Below are positions 1 through 8,448 of a DNA stretch of 64,000 nt, in pieces. The translations under genes and the position numbers were made by a program. The stretch is from Sphingobium yanoikuyae (GTDB lineage: Bacteria > Pseudomonadota > Alphaproteobacteria > Sphingomonadales > Sphingomonadaceae), in the NCBI RefSeq assembly GCF_013001025.1, contig NZ_CP053021.1:2501001-2565000 (forward strand), in the 5' to 3' direction. Numbering within the stretch: position 1 is the first letter of the stretch; every line of letters starts with the position of its first letter. The notes under the pieces are model-generated. The model was not told the origin of the DNA. It was given only the letters and a program-made list of their open reading frames with translations, and made no database searches.

Positions 1-828
1 GAAGCTATTGAAGAAATCATCCTGATGGGTGGCGCCCACCATGAGCGTCGTATCAGGGCCGATATCATATTCGCCGATCGCATGGATCAGGCCGCGATGA
101 ATGACCTCGCCATCGCGGAAACTGCTGCTGTCCTGATAGGAGCCGATAACCCGCACCCGCAGATTGCCGGCCTGATCGACACCGCCCGACATGTCGATCT
201 GCCCGCGATAATTGTCCCACCTGCCGGCCGATCCTTCGAGATTGAGCTGAAAGTCGCGGGTCGGGCGCTTGCGCACCAGATTGATCGCCGCCGATGGATT
301 GCCGCTGCCGGTTACAAGGCCCGTAGCGCCGCGCACCACCTCCACCCGGTCATAGATGGCCATATTGGCCTGACTTCCCACGACCCATCCCTGATAGCGG
401 GACGGCAGACCGTCATACATGATGTTGTCGATATCGAAACCGCGCGCGGTAAAGCTCGGGCGGCCGGGCCCGCTGGAATAGTTGAGGAAAAGGCCTGGCG
501 TATTTTTCACCACGTCGGTGATGTTGGTCATCACCTGATCATCCAGTCGCTGGCGGGTGACGACGGTCACCGACTGCGGCGTCTCGCGGATCGACATGGG
601 CAGCTTCGTCGCGGTCTTCATCGACCGGGTCGTGTAAGAGCCGGTCCCTTCGGTAGATGCGGGATCACTGGTCAGCCCATCATCAACGGCCTCCCCTTCA
701 ACCCGGACCGACCCGAGCATGACAGCCTGACCATCCTGACTGGCTTGTTCCTGCCCAAACGCAGGCACCGCCGCGGCAACGATACCGCCCCCAGACAGCA
801 ACGCCCCCATCCATCTCATATGTCGCAT
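1..828 (-). CDS. TonB-dependent siderophore receptor, N-terminal part (runs off the window)
   Basis: The reverse strand is open from the window edge to an ATG at 828, preceded by an AAGGGG-type ribosome site, giving 276 N-terminal codons. Residues 1 to about 26 form a signal peptide (hydrophobic run ending AFGQ). A plug domain follows, with SIRETPQSVTVVT, then RGATGLVTGSGNPSAAINLV and RKRPT, the pattern typical of ferric-siderophore receptors of the FpvA/FhuE type. The beta-barrel lies outside the window. Outer-membrane, TonB-driven uptake of a ferric siderophore is inferred from the family. It is transcribed away from the PepSY operon at 1215, and the gap between them holds two Fur-like sites. 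Confidence 0.9.
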   Translation of the reverse strand, partial: MRHMRWMGALLSGGGIVAAAVPAFGQEQASQDGQAVMLGSVRVEGEAVDDGLTSDPASTEGTGSYTTRSMKTATKLPMSIRETPQSVTVVTRQRLDDQVMTNITDVVKNTPGLFLNYSSGPGRPSFTARGFDIDNIMYDGLPSRYQGWVVGSQANMAIYDRVEVVRGATGLVTGSGNPSAAINLVRKRPTRDFQLNLEGSAGRWDNYRGQIDMSGGVDQAGNLRVRVIGSYQDSSSFRDGEVIHRGLIHAIGEYDIGPDTTLMVGATHQDDFFNSF

Positions 829-850
829 TCCAGCCCCTTTATTGCTATTG

Positions 851-866
851 ATTCGCATATGCGAAT
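851..866. promoter_or_regulatory. Perfect 16-bp palindrome, candidate Fur/iron operator
   Basis: ATTCGCATATGCGAAT reads the same on both strands and ends 23 bases upstream of the siderophore-receptor start at 828. The AT-rich arms and position suit an iron-responsive operator. Assignment to Fur rather than another regulator is inference. Confidence 0.45.
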
Positions 867-976
867 TAGGGGCTGTGATTTATGCTGTCCAGTACGGGGC
901 ATGTTGCGCGTTCGACAAGGACTATTTGCCGGACATGGCAGCCCTTACGACCACAAAAAATCAAATGTCTTGTTTT

Positions 977-995
977 GCAAATAAATCTCATTTGC
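977..995. promoter_or_regulatory. Fur-box-like 19-bp inverted repeat
   Basis: GCAAATAAATCTCATTTGC has 6-bp inverted arms around a 7-bp centre. On the reverse strand it matches the classical 19-bp Fur consensus at about 12 of 19 positions. It lies in the divergent gap between a siderophore receptor and a PepSY iron-uptake operon, so it could control either or both. The rest of the gap 829-1214 shows no convincing gene. Confidence 0.5.
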
Positions 996-1214
996 GTTAA
1001 TGGCACCATCCCAACGCGACGAGGTGCCAAGCGAACCACTCGCCATGGGGTATGCAATTTGTAGGCAACGGGGCGGCTTTCCAATATTTCTCGACGTTTT
1101 TCTTTGGAAATCCAGTCACGCCAAACGTCAACCGAACAGGGCATTGATGAGCATTAGCGAACAGCGGGTTATGCACGAGCACAGGTCAGTAGAGATCGCT
1201 GGAGGCAAGGCATC

Positions 1215-2783
1215 ATGAAGGCATCGCTGCGCCAGACCATGTCGACGCTGCACACCTGGACCGGGCTGCTGCCTGGCTGGCTGCTGTTCGTCATCTTCCT
1301 GTTCGGCACGGTTGCGTTCTTCCAGCAGGAAATATCGCAATGGATGCGACCCGAGCTGGCACCTGTCCCGGTCAGTGAAAAGGCAATCGACGCCGCCGAC
1401 ACGATCCTGCGCAAGGAAGGCGCGGGTGCAGACGACTGGACGCTCTCCCTTCCCGGTTCGCGCGGCGGCGAAGGCTTCTCCATCGGTTGGACACCGGCGG
1501 GCGGCGACCGCTCAAGTCAGCAGGAACGGACGCTCGATGCCACCAGCGGCGCCCTGACCAGCGTGCGCGATACGCGCGGCGGTTTCTTCCTCTATCGCAT
1601 GCATTTCGACCTTCATTATATGCCGGTCATGTGGGCGCGCCTGCTCGTAAGCCTGGCTGCACTCGCCATGCTGGTCGCGATCCTGAGCGGCGTCGTCACC
1701 CACAAGAAGATCTTCACTGACTTCTTCCTGCTGCGCTTCGGCAAGGGCCAGCGCTCCTGGCTCGACGCGCATAATGTGACCGCCGTCCTCGCCCTGCCCT
1801 TCTATCTGATGATCACCTATACCGGGCTCGTCACCCTGCTTTTCACCCTGATGCCATGGGCGATCAGCGCAAATTTCCCGTCGACCGACGCCTATTATGA
1901 GGCCGCCTTCCCGTCCGGGCCGAAGAGCGAACCGAGCGAGACCAAGGCGGAACTGCGCCCGATCCCCGAACTGCTGCAGCGTGCCCGCACTCTGCGTCCC
2001 GGTTTCGAGCCCAGCTATGTCAGCATCAGCCATCCCGGCAATGCAGCCGCGATCGTCCGCATCTGGCCCCGCACCGAAACGCTGGGCGGCCACCAGCCGA
2101 TGCTCTACCTTAACGGCGCCACCGGCGAACCGCTGGCTGGCCCACGCGAAGGCGGTGCAGCGACCGCGACCAAGGGGGTGATGATCGACCTCCATGCCGG
2201 CCGCTATGCCAACCCGGCCTTGCGGTGGCTCTATTTCCTTTCTGGTGTGGGCGGCACGATCATGGTCGGCAGCGGGCTAGTGCTGTGGACGGTCAAGCGT
2301 CGCGCCAAGCTGCCCGATCCGGCCCGGCCCCATTTCGGTTTCCGTCTGGTCGAACGGCTGAACATCGGCGTCATCGCCGGCGCATCGGCAGGGATCGCGG
2401 TCTATTTCCTCGCCAACCGGCTGCTTGATCCGGCAATCGCCAAACGCGCCGACTGGGAAGTCAACGCCCTGTTCATCGCCTGGGGCGCGATCTTTGTGTG
2501 GAGCCTGGGCCGGCCGGCACGGCGGGCCTGGGTCGAGACGCTGGCCGCCTGCGCCCTGCTCTATGCCGCCATTCCGCTGGTCAACGCCGCCACCACGCCC
2601 CGCGGCCTGCCCGCCAGCGTGATGGCGGGTGACGCTATCTTCATCCTGTTCGACCTGATGATGATCCTGACCGCCACCGGCTTCGCCTTTGCCGCCCGCA
2701 AGGTGGCAACCCACCAGTCCAAGGCCAAGGCGCGCAGCCGCACGCGCCAGCCCAAGCAAGATTTTCAGGAGGTGCCGGCATGA
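1215..2783 (+). CDS. PepSY-associated transmembrane protein (PiuB/iron-uptake type)
   Basis: This 522-residue inner-membrane protein starts with a ribosome site GGAGG nine bases before the ATG. The N-terminus KASLRQTMSTLHTWTG followed by a long hydrophobic helix (about 17-40) is the PepSY_TM family signature. A periplasmic stretch runs to about 140, then helices lie near 140-160, 190-212, 345-365, 390-410, 425-440, 448-466 and 478-497. Proteins of this family sit next to siderophore receptors and are thought to help reduce or release iron from imported siderophores. It heads a tightly overlapping operon with DUF3325, DUF3649 and a TBDR, and a second copy of this arrangement occurs at 58797. 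Confidence 0.85.
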   Translation: MKASLRQTMSTLHTWTGLLPGWLLFVIFLFGTVAFFQQEISQWMRPELAPVPVSEKAIDAADTILRKEGAGADDWTLSLPGSRGGEGFSIGWTPAGGDRSSQQERTLDATSGALTSVRDTRGGFFLYRMHFDLHYMPVMWARLLVSLAALAMLVAILSGVVTHKKIFTDFFLLRFGKGQRSWLDAHNVTAVLALPFYLMITYTGLVTLLFTLMPWAISANFPSTDAYYEAAFPSGPKSEPSETKAELRPIPELLQRARTLRPGFEPSYVSISHPGNAAAIVRIWPRTETLGGHQPMLYLNGATGEPLAGPREGGAATATKGVMIDLHAGRYANPALRWLYFLSGVGGTIMVGSGLVLWTVKRRAKLPDPARPHFGFRLVERLNIGVIAGASAGIAVYFLANRLLDPAIAKRADWEVNALFIAWGAIFVWSLGRPARRAWVETLAACALLYAAIPLVNAATTPRGLPASVMAGDAIFILFDLMMILTATGFAFAARKVATHQSKAKARSRTRQPKQDFQEVPA

Positions 2784-3070
2784 CCCATGTCGCAACAGCC
2801 CTGCTGTCGCTCGGCGGCTTTGCGCTGCTGTTTCTGGCGATGGCCCGCCACCAGCAGGACTGGCTTCGTCGCAAGCTGCCCGACCAGCAATCACGCCGAT
2901 TGCGCCAGGCGGGCTTTGCGCTGCTGAGCATCGCCTTCCTGATCGCAGGCCTTGGCCTTGGCTGGGGTTATGGCAGCGTCGCCTGGTTCGGCTGGCTGAG
3001 CGCCGGCGCCGTCACGATCGTGACGCTCAATTGCAATCGCGAGCGCATCCTCACTTGGGTGCGGCCATGA
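2780..3070 (+). CDS. DUF3325 family small membrane protein
   Basis: This 96-residue protein overlaps the stop of the PepSY gene by 4 bases (ATGA). It has hydrophobic segments at about 7-22, 42-63 and 67-85 with the conserved RHQQDW region after the first. DUF3325 proteins are a recurrent but uncharacterised companion of PepSY iron-uptake genes; the assignment rests on context and pattern. The next gene again overlaps by 4 bases, so translation is probably coupled. Confidence 0.7.
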   Translation: MTHVATALLSLGGFALLFLAMARHQQDWLRRKLPDQQSRRLRQAGFALLSIAFLIAGLGLGWGYGSVAWFGWLSAGAVTIVTLNCNRERILTWVRP

Positions 3071-3363
3071 TCGGGTTCAGCTCTGTCGCTCGTGCGCGCT
3101 GGGCCAATGCCGGACGGATCACGGCCTGCACGCTGGGTGCCTATGGCCTGACCGCGCTCGTCACTGCGGCCCTTTCCCGCCTGCTCGTTCGCCTTGGCAC
3201 TGATGCGGTCGAAGCCGTCACCGGCGTTACGCTTGCCAGCTTTGCCTTGTTCGCGGTGATCGCAATAAGCGCCTTTCACGCGCGCAATCCGGCGCGGGCA
3301 TGGAGCGTCATGATCCTCCTGGCCCTGCCACCCGCCATGCTGCTGCTCATGCTTTCGGAATAG
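3067..3363 (+). CDS. DUF3649-like small membrane protein
   Basis: This 98-residue protein starts at the ATG overlapping the previous TGA; a longer in-frame start is unlikely given this coupling. It has an N-terminal RARWANAGRI segment and three predicted helices (about 15-38, 49-67 and 77-95). The size, topology and position after DUF3325 match the DUF3649 companions of PepSY siderophore cassettes. Its biochemical role is unknown. Confidence 0.65.
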   Translation: MIGFSSVARARWANAGRITACTLGAYGLTALVTAALSRLLVRLGTDAVEAVTGVTLASFALFAVIAISAFHARNPARAWSVMILLALPPAMLLLMLSE

Positions 3364-3365
3364 AT

Positions 3366-3620
3366 ATGGCCTCGCCCCCTCTCCCCCGTGCGCCACTGAC
3401 CGATTATGTCGTGCCAAAATCGGCGCCGACGCTGAGCATCTTTGCCTTGGCTCCGCCGGCTGCGCCACCGGAAGCGGCACGCGAAGTGCCGCCCGGCCCC
3501 GAACAGTTCCGGGCGGAAGAGTCGCAGTCAATGCCCCGGCAGCCTATCCTGGAGCCACCCGAGGATGTGAAGGTCGAAAGCATCGAACGGGTCGTGCCGG
3601 TAAAGTCTTTCCCGCAATGA
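3366..3620 (+). CDS. Small proline-rich protein of unknown function
   Basis: This 84-residue ORF begins at an ATG 2 bases after the previous stop and ends overlapping the start of the TBDR at 3617, so it sits in the coupled operon. Proline is very abundant (runs such as APPAAPPEAAREVPPGPE), with no membrane helix or signal peptide. The composition resembles the linker of TonB-like proteins, but no TonB C-terminal domain is present. I do not recognise a family. A role beside the receptor is inferred only from position. Confidence 0.5.
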   Translation: MASPPLPRAPLTDYVVPKSAPTLSIFALAPPAAPPEAAREVPPGPEQFRAEESQSMPRQPILEPPEDVKVESIERVVPVKSFPQ

Positions 3621-5671
3621 TGCTGTTCCATGCGATGATGGCCGGCCTTGCCATGACGGCGGGTGCGATGGCGAGCGAACAGGAAGGGGCGCAGGACAAT
3701 AGTCCGCCGGCTCATCCGCCGATCGTCCCGGCTGGTCCTGATCCGGTTTATCCGGCCGATTTCTACGCGCCCTTTCAGCCCCAGACCGCGCTCGACATGC
3801 TGGAGCGCACCCCCGGCTTCCTGTTGAGCGAGGGCAACAGCCTGCGCGGTTTTGGCGGCGCGGCCGGCAATGTGCTGATCGATGGTCAGCGACCTACGGT
3901 GAAGGCCGGCGGCATTACCGAGGTGCTGCGCCGGATCGGTGCCGCACGCGTCGAGCGGGTCGTGCTGTTGCGCGGGACCGACGCGGCCGAGGCACAGGGA
4001 CAGACATTGGTGGCCAATGTCATCCTGCGCACCGATGGGGGCGGATCGGGCAATGCCTCGCTGAAGCTCAGCCATACCCGCGACGGCCGAATATCGCCCT
4101 CTGCCCAGATCAGCCACGCACGCAAGATTGCCGGCTGGCAAAGCAATGTGGAACTGTCGGTCGAGCAGGTCCGCTACCCGATCGACGGCATCTATCATAT
4201 CAGCGACGGCAACGGCATGCCGACCGAGACCCGGCATGAGCGCATCATCGGCAAGGCACCGGAGATCGGGCTTGCGGCATCGACATCGGGCGCGCTGGCC
4301 GGCGGTACGCTGACGCTCAATCTCCGGCTCAATCGGGATGGCTATGAATCCGACCGGGCGATCATGATCACGCCGACTGACGGTGCAGCGATGATCGAGC
4401 GGACCATCGGCTATGACGAAAAGGGGCGCAGTGGCGAATTGGGGCTCGACTGGACCCGCACCCTTGGCAAGGACTGGTCGGCAAAGCTGGTGGGGCTCGG
4501 TCGGGTCGAACGCCTGACCACCAACGAGGACTATGTCGAGCCGGGCTATCGTGGCGTTTCGACGCTGGCGCAGAAGCCGTTGGAGCTGGTCGGTCGCACG
4601 ACGCTGACGCGGGGTGGTGACCATATGCTCCGCCCCGAACTGGGGATGGAGATCGCCTATAACCGGCTCAACAGTGCCCTCGACTATGCGGAGGATAATG
4701 GCAGCGGCCTGACGCCGATCACCCTGGCCAACGCCAATAGCCGTGTATCCGAACTGCGGGGCGAGGCCTTTGCCAATGTCACACTGCGCCTCGGCAAGCG
4801 CTGGACGCTGGAAAGCGGCATGGCGTTCGAACTGTCGCGTATCCGCGTTACGGGGGATGCTGCGAACAAGCAAAGCCTGTCCTATTGGAAACCGTCTGCC
4901 GCTCTGGTCTGGTCGCCGCGCGATACCAGCCAGTTGCGACTGGGCATTCGCCGCACGGTCGATCAGCTCGACTTCGGCGATTTCGCCGCATCGGTAAATC
5001 AGGCCGACGGCCGGCCGCTCGGTGGAAACGCGCAATTGCGCCCAGCCCGCGTTACCCGCGCCCTTGCCCGTGCCGATCATCGCTGGGGCAAGGGCGGCGC
5101 GCTGGCGGTCGAGGCCTATCATCAATGGCACCAGGGGATGCTTGGCTATCTCCTCCTCCCCACCGGCGACGAAGCGCTGGGGACGATCGGCAATGCCCGG
5201 CAATGGGGCATCAGCACGCAAGCAACCCTGCCGCTCGATGCCGCCCTGCGTGGCGCGCGGCTGACGCTCGACGGCACGCTACGGGGATCGCGCATGCGCG
5301 ACCCTGTAACCGGAGACAACAGGAAGATGGACGATATCGCGCCACGCAGCCTGACCGCCGAGTTCCGCCACGACGTGCCGAAACTGCGTTCATCCTGGGG
5401 GATCAGCTATACCGCCGCCGAACAGGGCGATGTTTTCTACACCAGTGAGCGACTGACCTGGCGCGACGATGCCGCGTTCGATGCCTATGTCGAAACCACG
5501 GCGCTGGCCGGGTTCAAGACGACGCTGCGGGCCAGCGCGCTCAACGGTCAGGATTATCATCGGCTGCGCCGCTTCTACAGCCCGAGCCGGGCAGGCAGCT
5601 ATAGCGGGCAGGAACAGCGCAACCAGTGGGAGGGGGCCATCGTCTCGCTGACATTGGCGCATGCGCTGTGA
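3617..5671 (+). CDS. TonB-dependent receptor
   Basis: This 684-residue outer-membrane protein has a signal peptide in residues 1 to about 20. The plug domain (about 40-150) includes LDMLERTPGF, GNVLIDGQRPTVKAGG and VERVVLLRGTDAAEAQG, and a beta-barrel follows. The plug resembles receptors with the short 'LIDGQRP..K' loop found in sphingomonads. It ends TLAHAL, without the usual aromatic last residue, so barrel assembly may be atypical. It is the fifth gene of the PepSY operon, which suggests a ferric-chelate or related substrate; substrate specificity cannot be read from sequence. Confidence 0.85.
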   Translation: MMLFHAMMAGLAMTAGAMASEQEGAQDNSPPAHPPIVPAGPDPVYPADFYAPFQPQTALDMLERTPGFLLSEGNSLRGFGGAAGNVLIDGQRPTVKAGGITEVLRRIGAARVERVVLLRGTDAAEAQGQTLVANVILRTDGGGSGNASLKLSHTRDGRISPSAQISHARKIAGWQSNVELSVEQVRYPIDGIYHISDGNGMPTETRHERIIGKAPEIGLAASTSGALAGGTLTLNLRLNRDGYESDRAIMITPTDGAAMIERTIGYDEKGRSGELGLDWTRTLGKDWSAKLVGLGRVERLTTNEDYVEPGYRGVSTLAQKPLELVGRTTLTRGGDHMLRPELGMEIAYNRLNSALDYAEDNGSGLTPITLANANSRVSELRGEAFANVTLRLGKRWTLESGMAFELSRIRVTGDAANKQSLSYWKPSAALVWSPRDTSQLRLGIRRTVDQLDFGDFAASVNQADGRPLGGNAQLRPARVTRALARADHRWGKGGALAVEAYHQWHQGMLGYLLLPTGDEALGTIGNARQWGISTQATLPLDAALRGARLTLDGTLRGSRMRDPVTGDNRKMDDIAPRSLTAEFRHDVPKLRSSWGISYTAAEQGDVFYTSERLTWRDDAAFDAYVETTALAGFKTTLRASALNGQDYHRLRRFYSPSRAGSYSGQEQRNQWEGAIVSLTLAHAL

Positions 5672-6030
5672 ACCGCTCCACCCTGCCCCTCCACCGCCGC
5701 ACGCGGACCGAGCGCCGGGTGCTCGCAATGCTGCGAGGCGAGGAGCAGCGGATCGGTCTCGCGGCCATCGACAGCTTCGCCCGCCTGCGCAGGATCGCCA
5801 TCGAATGCGGCCTGCGCATCCAGCCGCCCGGCGCCCGCTATGTCAGTGACGACGAACTGGTCCTGCTTGCCTCGCTGGCCGATGCCCAGCGCCTCAGCTC
5901 TGGCCCCACAACAACCCTGGACGAACGGCTGACCGCCGATATCCGCTCCTGCGCGGAGCTGCTGATCCGGAATAATCTGCGGCTATCGCCCCTTACCCTT
6001 TATAGCGGGCGCGGAGCACGCCGAAGCTGA
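5668..6030 (+). CDS. Conserved hypothetical protein, 120 aa
   Basis: The start is taken as the GTG at 5668, which overlaps the TBDR stop (GTGA), because that coupling continues the operon pattern. The protein is soluble, arginine- and leucine-rich and probably helical (RTERRVLAMLRGEEQRIGL, then a second helical region around DAQRLSSG). No known domain is recognised. Being last in the iron operon, it may be a regulator or accessory factor, but this is not supported by any motif. Confidence 0.5.
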   Translation: MNRSTLPLHRRTRTERRVLAMLRGEEQRIGLAAIDSFARLRRIAIECGLRIQPPGARYVSDDELVLLASLADAQRLSSGPTTTLDERLTADIRSCAELLIRNNLRLSPLTLYSGRGARRS

Positions 6031-6187
6031 CCACAGCCGATGATCGGCGCCCCCATCTCTGCCGCACGAATCTATGAGCCATTCTCCCGCCAGATTGCCC
6101 GAACTCATTTGCGCAAATTGTCTACAACTTTAGTTGACAGTTAACGCTGAGCCCCGGCTGCGGCGGATCAAGATTGAGTGGGGAACA

Positions 6188-8335
6188 ATGAAAAAAGGGA
6201 TTTTCCTGGCCGCTGGTTGCAGCGCGATCATGGCCGCGGCAATGGCCGGGTCGTCCTGGGCACAGGCGCCAGCGCCGGCAGAGGATGGCGGCGCCGGCGG
6301 CGGCATCATCGTCACCGCCGAGCGGCGCGCCACGGACCTTCAGAAGACCGCGATCGCGATTTCCGCCTTCACGCCGGAAACGCTGGAGCAGCGCAACATC
6401 ACCAATGTGCGCGACCTGGCCGGCCAGGTGCCCAACCTGTTCGTGGCGCGGACATCGATCAGCCACACCACCCAGACCTTCTCGCTGCGCGGCGTGGGCG
6501 AATCCGACCCAATCCAGGAGCCGGTGCTCGCCATCTATGTCGATGACGTCTACATTCCGCGCCAGATCGCCTCGATGAGCGAATTTGTCGATCTGGAACG
6601 GATCGAGCTGCTGCGCGGGCCACAGGGGACGCTCTATGGCCGCAACTCGTCGGCCGGTGCGCTGCGCATCATCACCCGCGCCCCCGACGAAACCACCCGT
6701 GTCACCGCCGAACTGGGCTATGGCAGCTATAATGACGTACAGGGCCGGGCGCTGGTCAGCGGCAAGATCGCGGGCGACCTGTCGGGCAGCATCGCCTGGA
6801 TCCATCGTACCCGCGACGGCGTCACCTACGACCCGACGCTGGGCCATGACGTCAACCGGATCGACCTCGACGCCTGGCGCGGCAAGCTGCGCTATACCGG
6901 CATCGCCAATCTCGACGCGCTGCTGACCGTCAACATCCTGCGCGACCGCAGCGATACCCGGTCCTATATTCCGGTCAACCAGCCCGGCAGCTTCAGCCGC
7001 CGCCGATCCTATTCGGAGGTCGAACCGGACCAGCATCTCAATTCGCGCAGCGCGTCGCTGCGGCTGGTCTATGACCTGTCGCCCAGCCTGTCGATCAAGT
7101 CGATCAGCGCCTATACCGGCTTCAACCTCAACCCCGTCAATTACGAGAATGACGGCGAGGCCGCACTGATCCAGAAGAACCTGATCCATTATAATGACCG
7201 GGCCTTCAGCCAGGAGATGCAGCTGAACGGCGACTTTGGCGACCTCAGCTTCACCAGCGGCCTCTTCTACCTGCACGAACGTTTCTTCGTGGAGCGCGAC
7301 GGCTTCAGCCGGACCGGCACCGCGGCGACCGCGCCCATCAACCGGCTGCGCGCCCACAACATCACCTATACCGATGCCTATGCCGTGTTCGGCGAGGGCA
7401 GCTGGAAGGCGAGCGACATATTCAGCCTGACCGCCGGCCTGCGCGGCACGATCGAGAAGAAGCGCTTCGTCTTCGACAACAAGGTGATCGACGATGATCG
7501 CAATGTCGTGGCCCAGTCGATCGCCGGCGAGGCGGAAAAGACCTGGAAGGCGCTGACACCGAAATTGTCGGTGCAGGCGCAATGGACGCCCAATCTGCTC
7601 AATTACCTCACCTATTCGCGCGGGTTCAAATCCGGCGGGTTCGACAATCGCGCCACCCGACTGGACCTGGCCACCCTGCCCTTCGATCCGGAAAAGGTTT
7701 CCACCTATGAAGGGGGCCTCAAGGCCACCTTGTTCGGCGGCGCGCTGCGCAGCAACCTCGCGGTCTTCTACAATGACTATAAGGACCTTCAGGTCTCCTT
7801 CTACGATCCCGTCTATGTCGGCACGCGCCGGGGTAATGCCGGCAAGGCGCATAGCTGGGGCGTGGAGCTGGAAAACGACCTGCGCCTGTCGGAGCGTTTC
7901 GCGATCCAGGCATCGGGCGGTTATCTCAAGGCCATTTATGACGATTATAAGGGCGCCGGCGGGGTCGGCGTCAACGCGGATGGCAATCCCCTGCTGAACG
8001 CGCCCAAATGGTCCTTCTCGGGCGGCGCCAATTACGAACTGCCGCTGGGCGCGAGCGGCAGCAGGCTGCGGCTGTCGGCCAATGCCCAATATCAGAGCAG
8101 CTTCTACCAGAACGCCCTCGCCCGACCGCAGGACGAGGTGCCGGGCCAGACCTTCGTCAATGGCTCGATCACCTGGATATTGCCGGACGACCGCTTCCAG
8201 TTCGCCATCCAGGGCAAGAATATCCTGGGCGCGAATAAGCCGGTCAGTTCGACCTACACGCCGTCGACCGGGGTTTATTACAAAAATTATCCCGACCCCG
8301 CGACGGTACTGCTGAGCGTCCGCTTCTCCTACTGA
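6188..8335 (+). CDS. TonB-dependent receptor of the organosulfur locus
   Basis: The ATG at 6188 is chosen over an in-frame upstream start because GTGGGGAAC precedes it and the product then begins with a clean signal peptide (MKKGIFLAAGCSAIMAAAM, cleavage near SWAQA). The TonB box IIVTAERR follows, then plug motifs (LRGVGESDPIQEP, LLRGPQGTLYGRNSSAGAL) and a barrel ending VRFSY: 715 residues, normal for the family. It is followed 113 bases later by an NtaA/DszA-like monooxygenase on the same strand. I infer import of an organosulfur compound; an iron chelate cannot be excluded. Confidence 0.88.
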   Translation: MKKGIFLAAGCSAIMAAAMAGSSWAQAPAPAEDGGAGGGIIVTAERRATDLQKTAIAISAFTPETLEQRNITNVRDLAGQVPNLFVARTSISHTTQTFSLRGVGESDPIQEPVLAIYVDDVYIPRQIASMSEFVDLERIELLRGPQGTLYGRNSSAGALRIITRAPDETTRVTAELGYGSYNDVQGRALVSGKIAGDLSGSIAWIHRTRDGVTYDPTLGHDVNRIDLDAWRGKLRYTGIANLDALLTVNILRDRSDTRSYIPVNQPGSFSRRRSYSEVEPDQHLNSRSASLRLVYDLSPSLSIKSISAYTGFNLNPVNYENDGEAALIQKNLIHYNDRAFSQEMQLNGDFGDLSFTSGLFYLHERFFVERDGFSRTGTAATAPINRLRAHNITYTDAYAVFGEGSWKASDIFSLTAGLRGTIEKKRFVFDNKVIDDDRNVVAQSIAGEAEKTWKALTPKLSVQAQWTPNLLNYLTYSRGFKSGGFDNRATRLDLATLPFDPEKVSTYEGGLKATLFGGALRSNLAVFYNDYKDLQVSFYDPVYVGTRRGNAGKAHSWGVELENDLRLSERFAIQASGGYLKAIYDDYKGAGGVGVNADGNPLLNAPKWSFSGGANYELPLGASGSRLRLSANAQYQSSFYQNALARPQDEVPGQTFVNGSITWILPDDRFQFAIQGKNILGANKPVSSTYTPSTGVYYKNYPDPATVLLSVRFSY

Positions 8336-8448
8336 CGGCGCGCTATTTGCCCATTTCATATGTGCTTGATGAGACCGCGTTGGTCGCGCGAACTGCCCGG
8401 GCGTAGATGGAATGGGCTCACCCTCCCCTCCAGCAGAAGGACAAGGCC

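Noticed and set aside
25..984. Long plus-strand reading frame opposite the first receptor
   Set aside because: The minus strand encodes a clear TonB-dependent receptor here; the plus frame is its high-GC shadow with no ribosome site or domain.
1000..1218. Plus-strand 72-aa frame before the PepSY gene
   Set aside because: It overlaps the PepSY start and ribosome site and the promoter region, with no coding features.
6134..6139. TTGACA as a -35 box for the receptor at 6188
   Set aside because: No acceptable -10 hexamer at 16-18 bases downstream; left unassigned.
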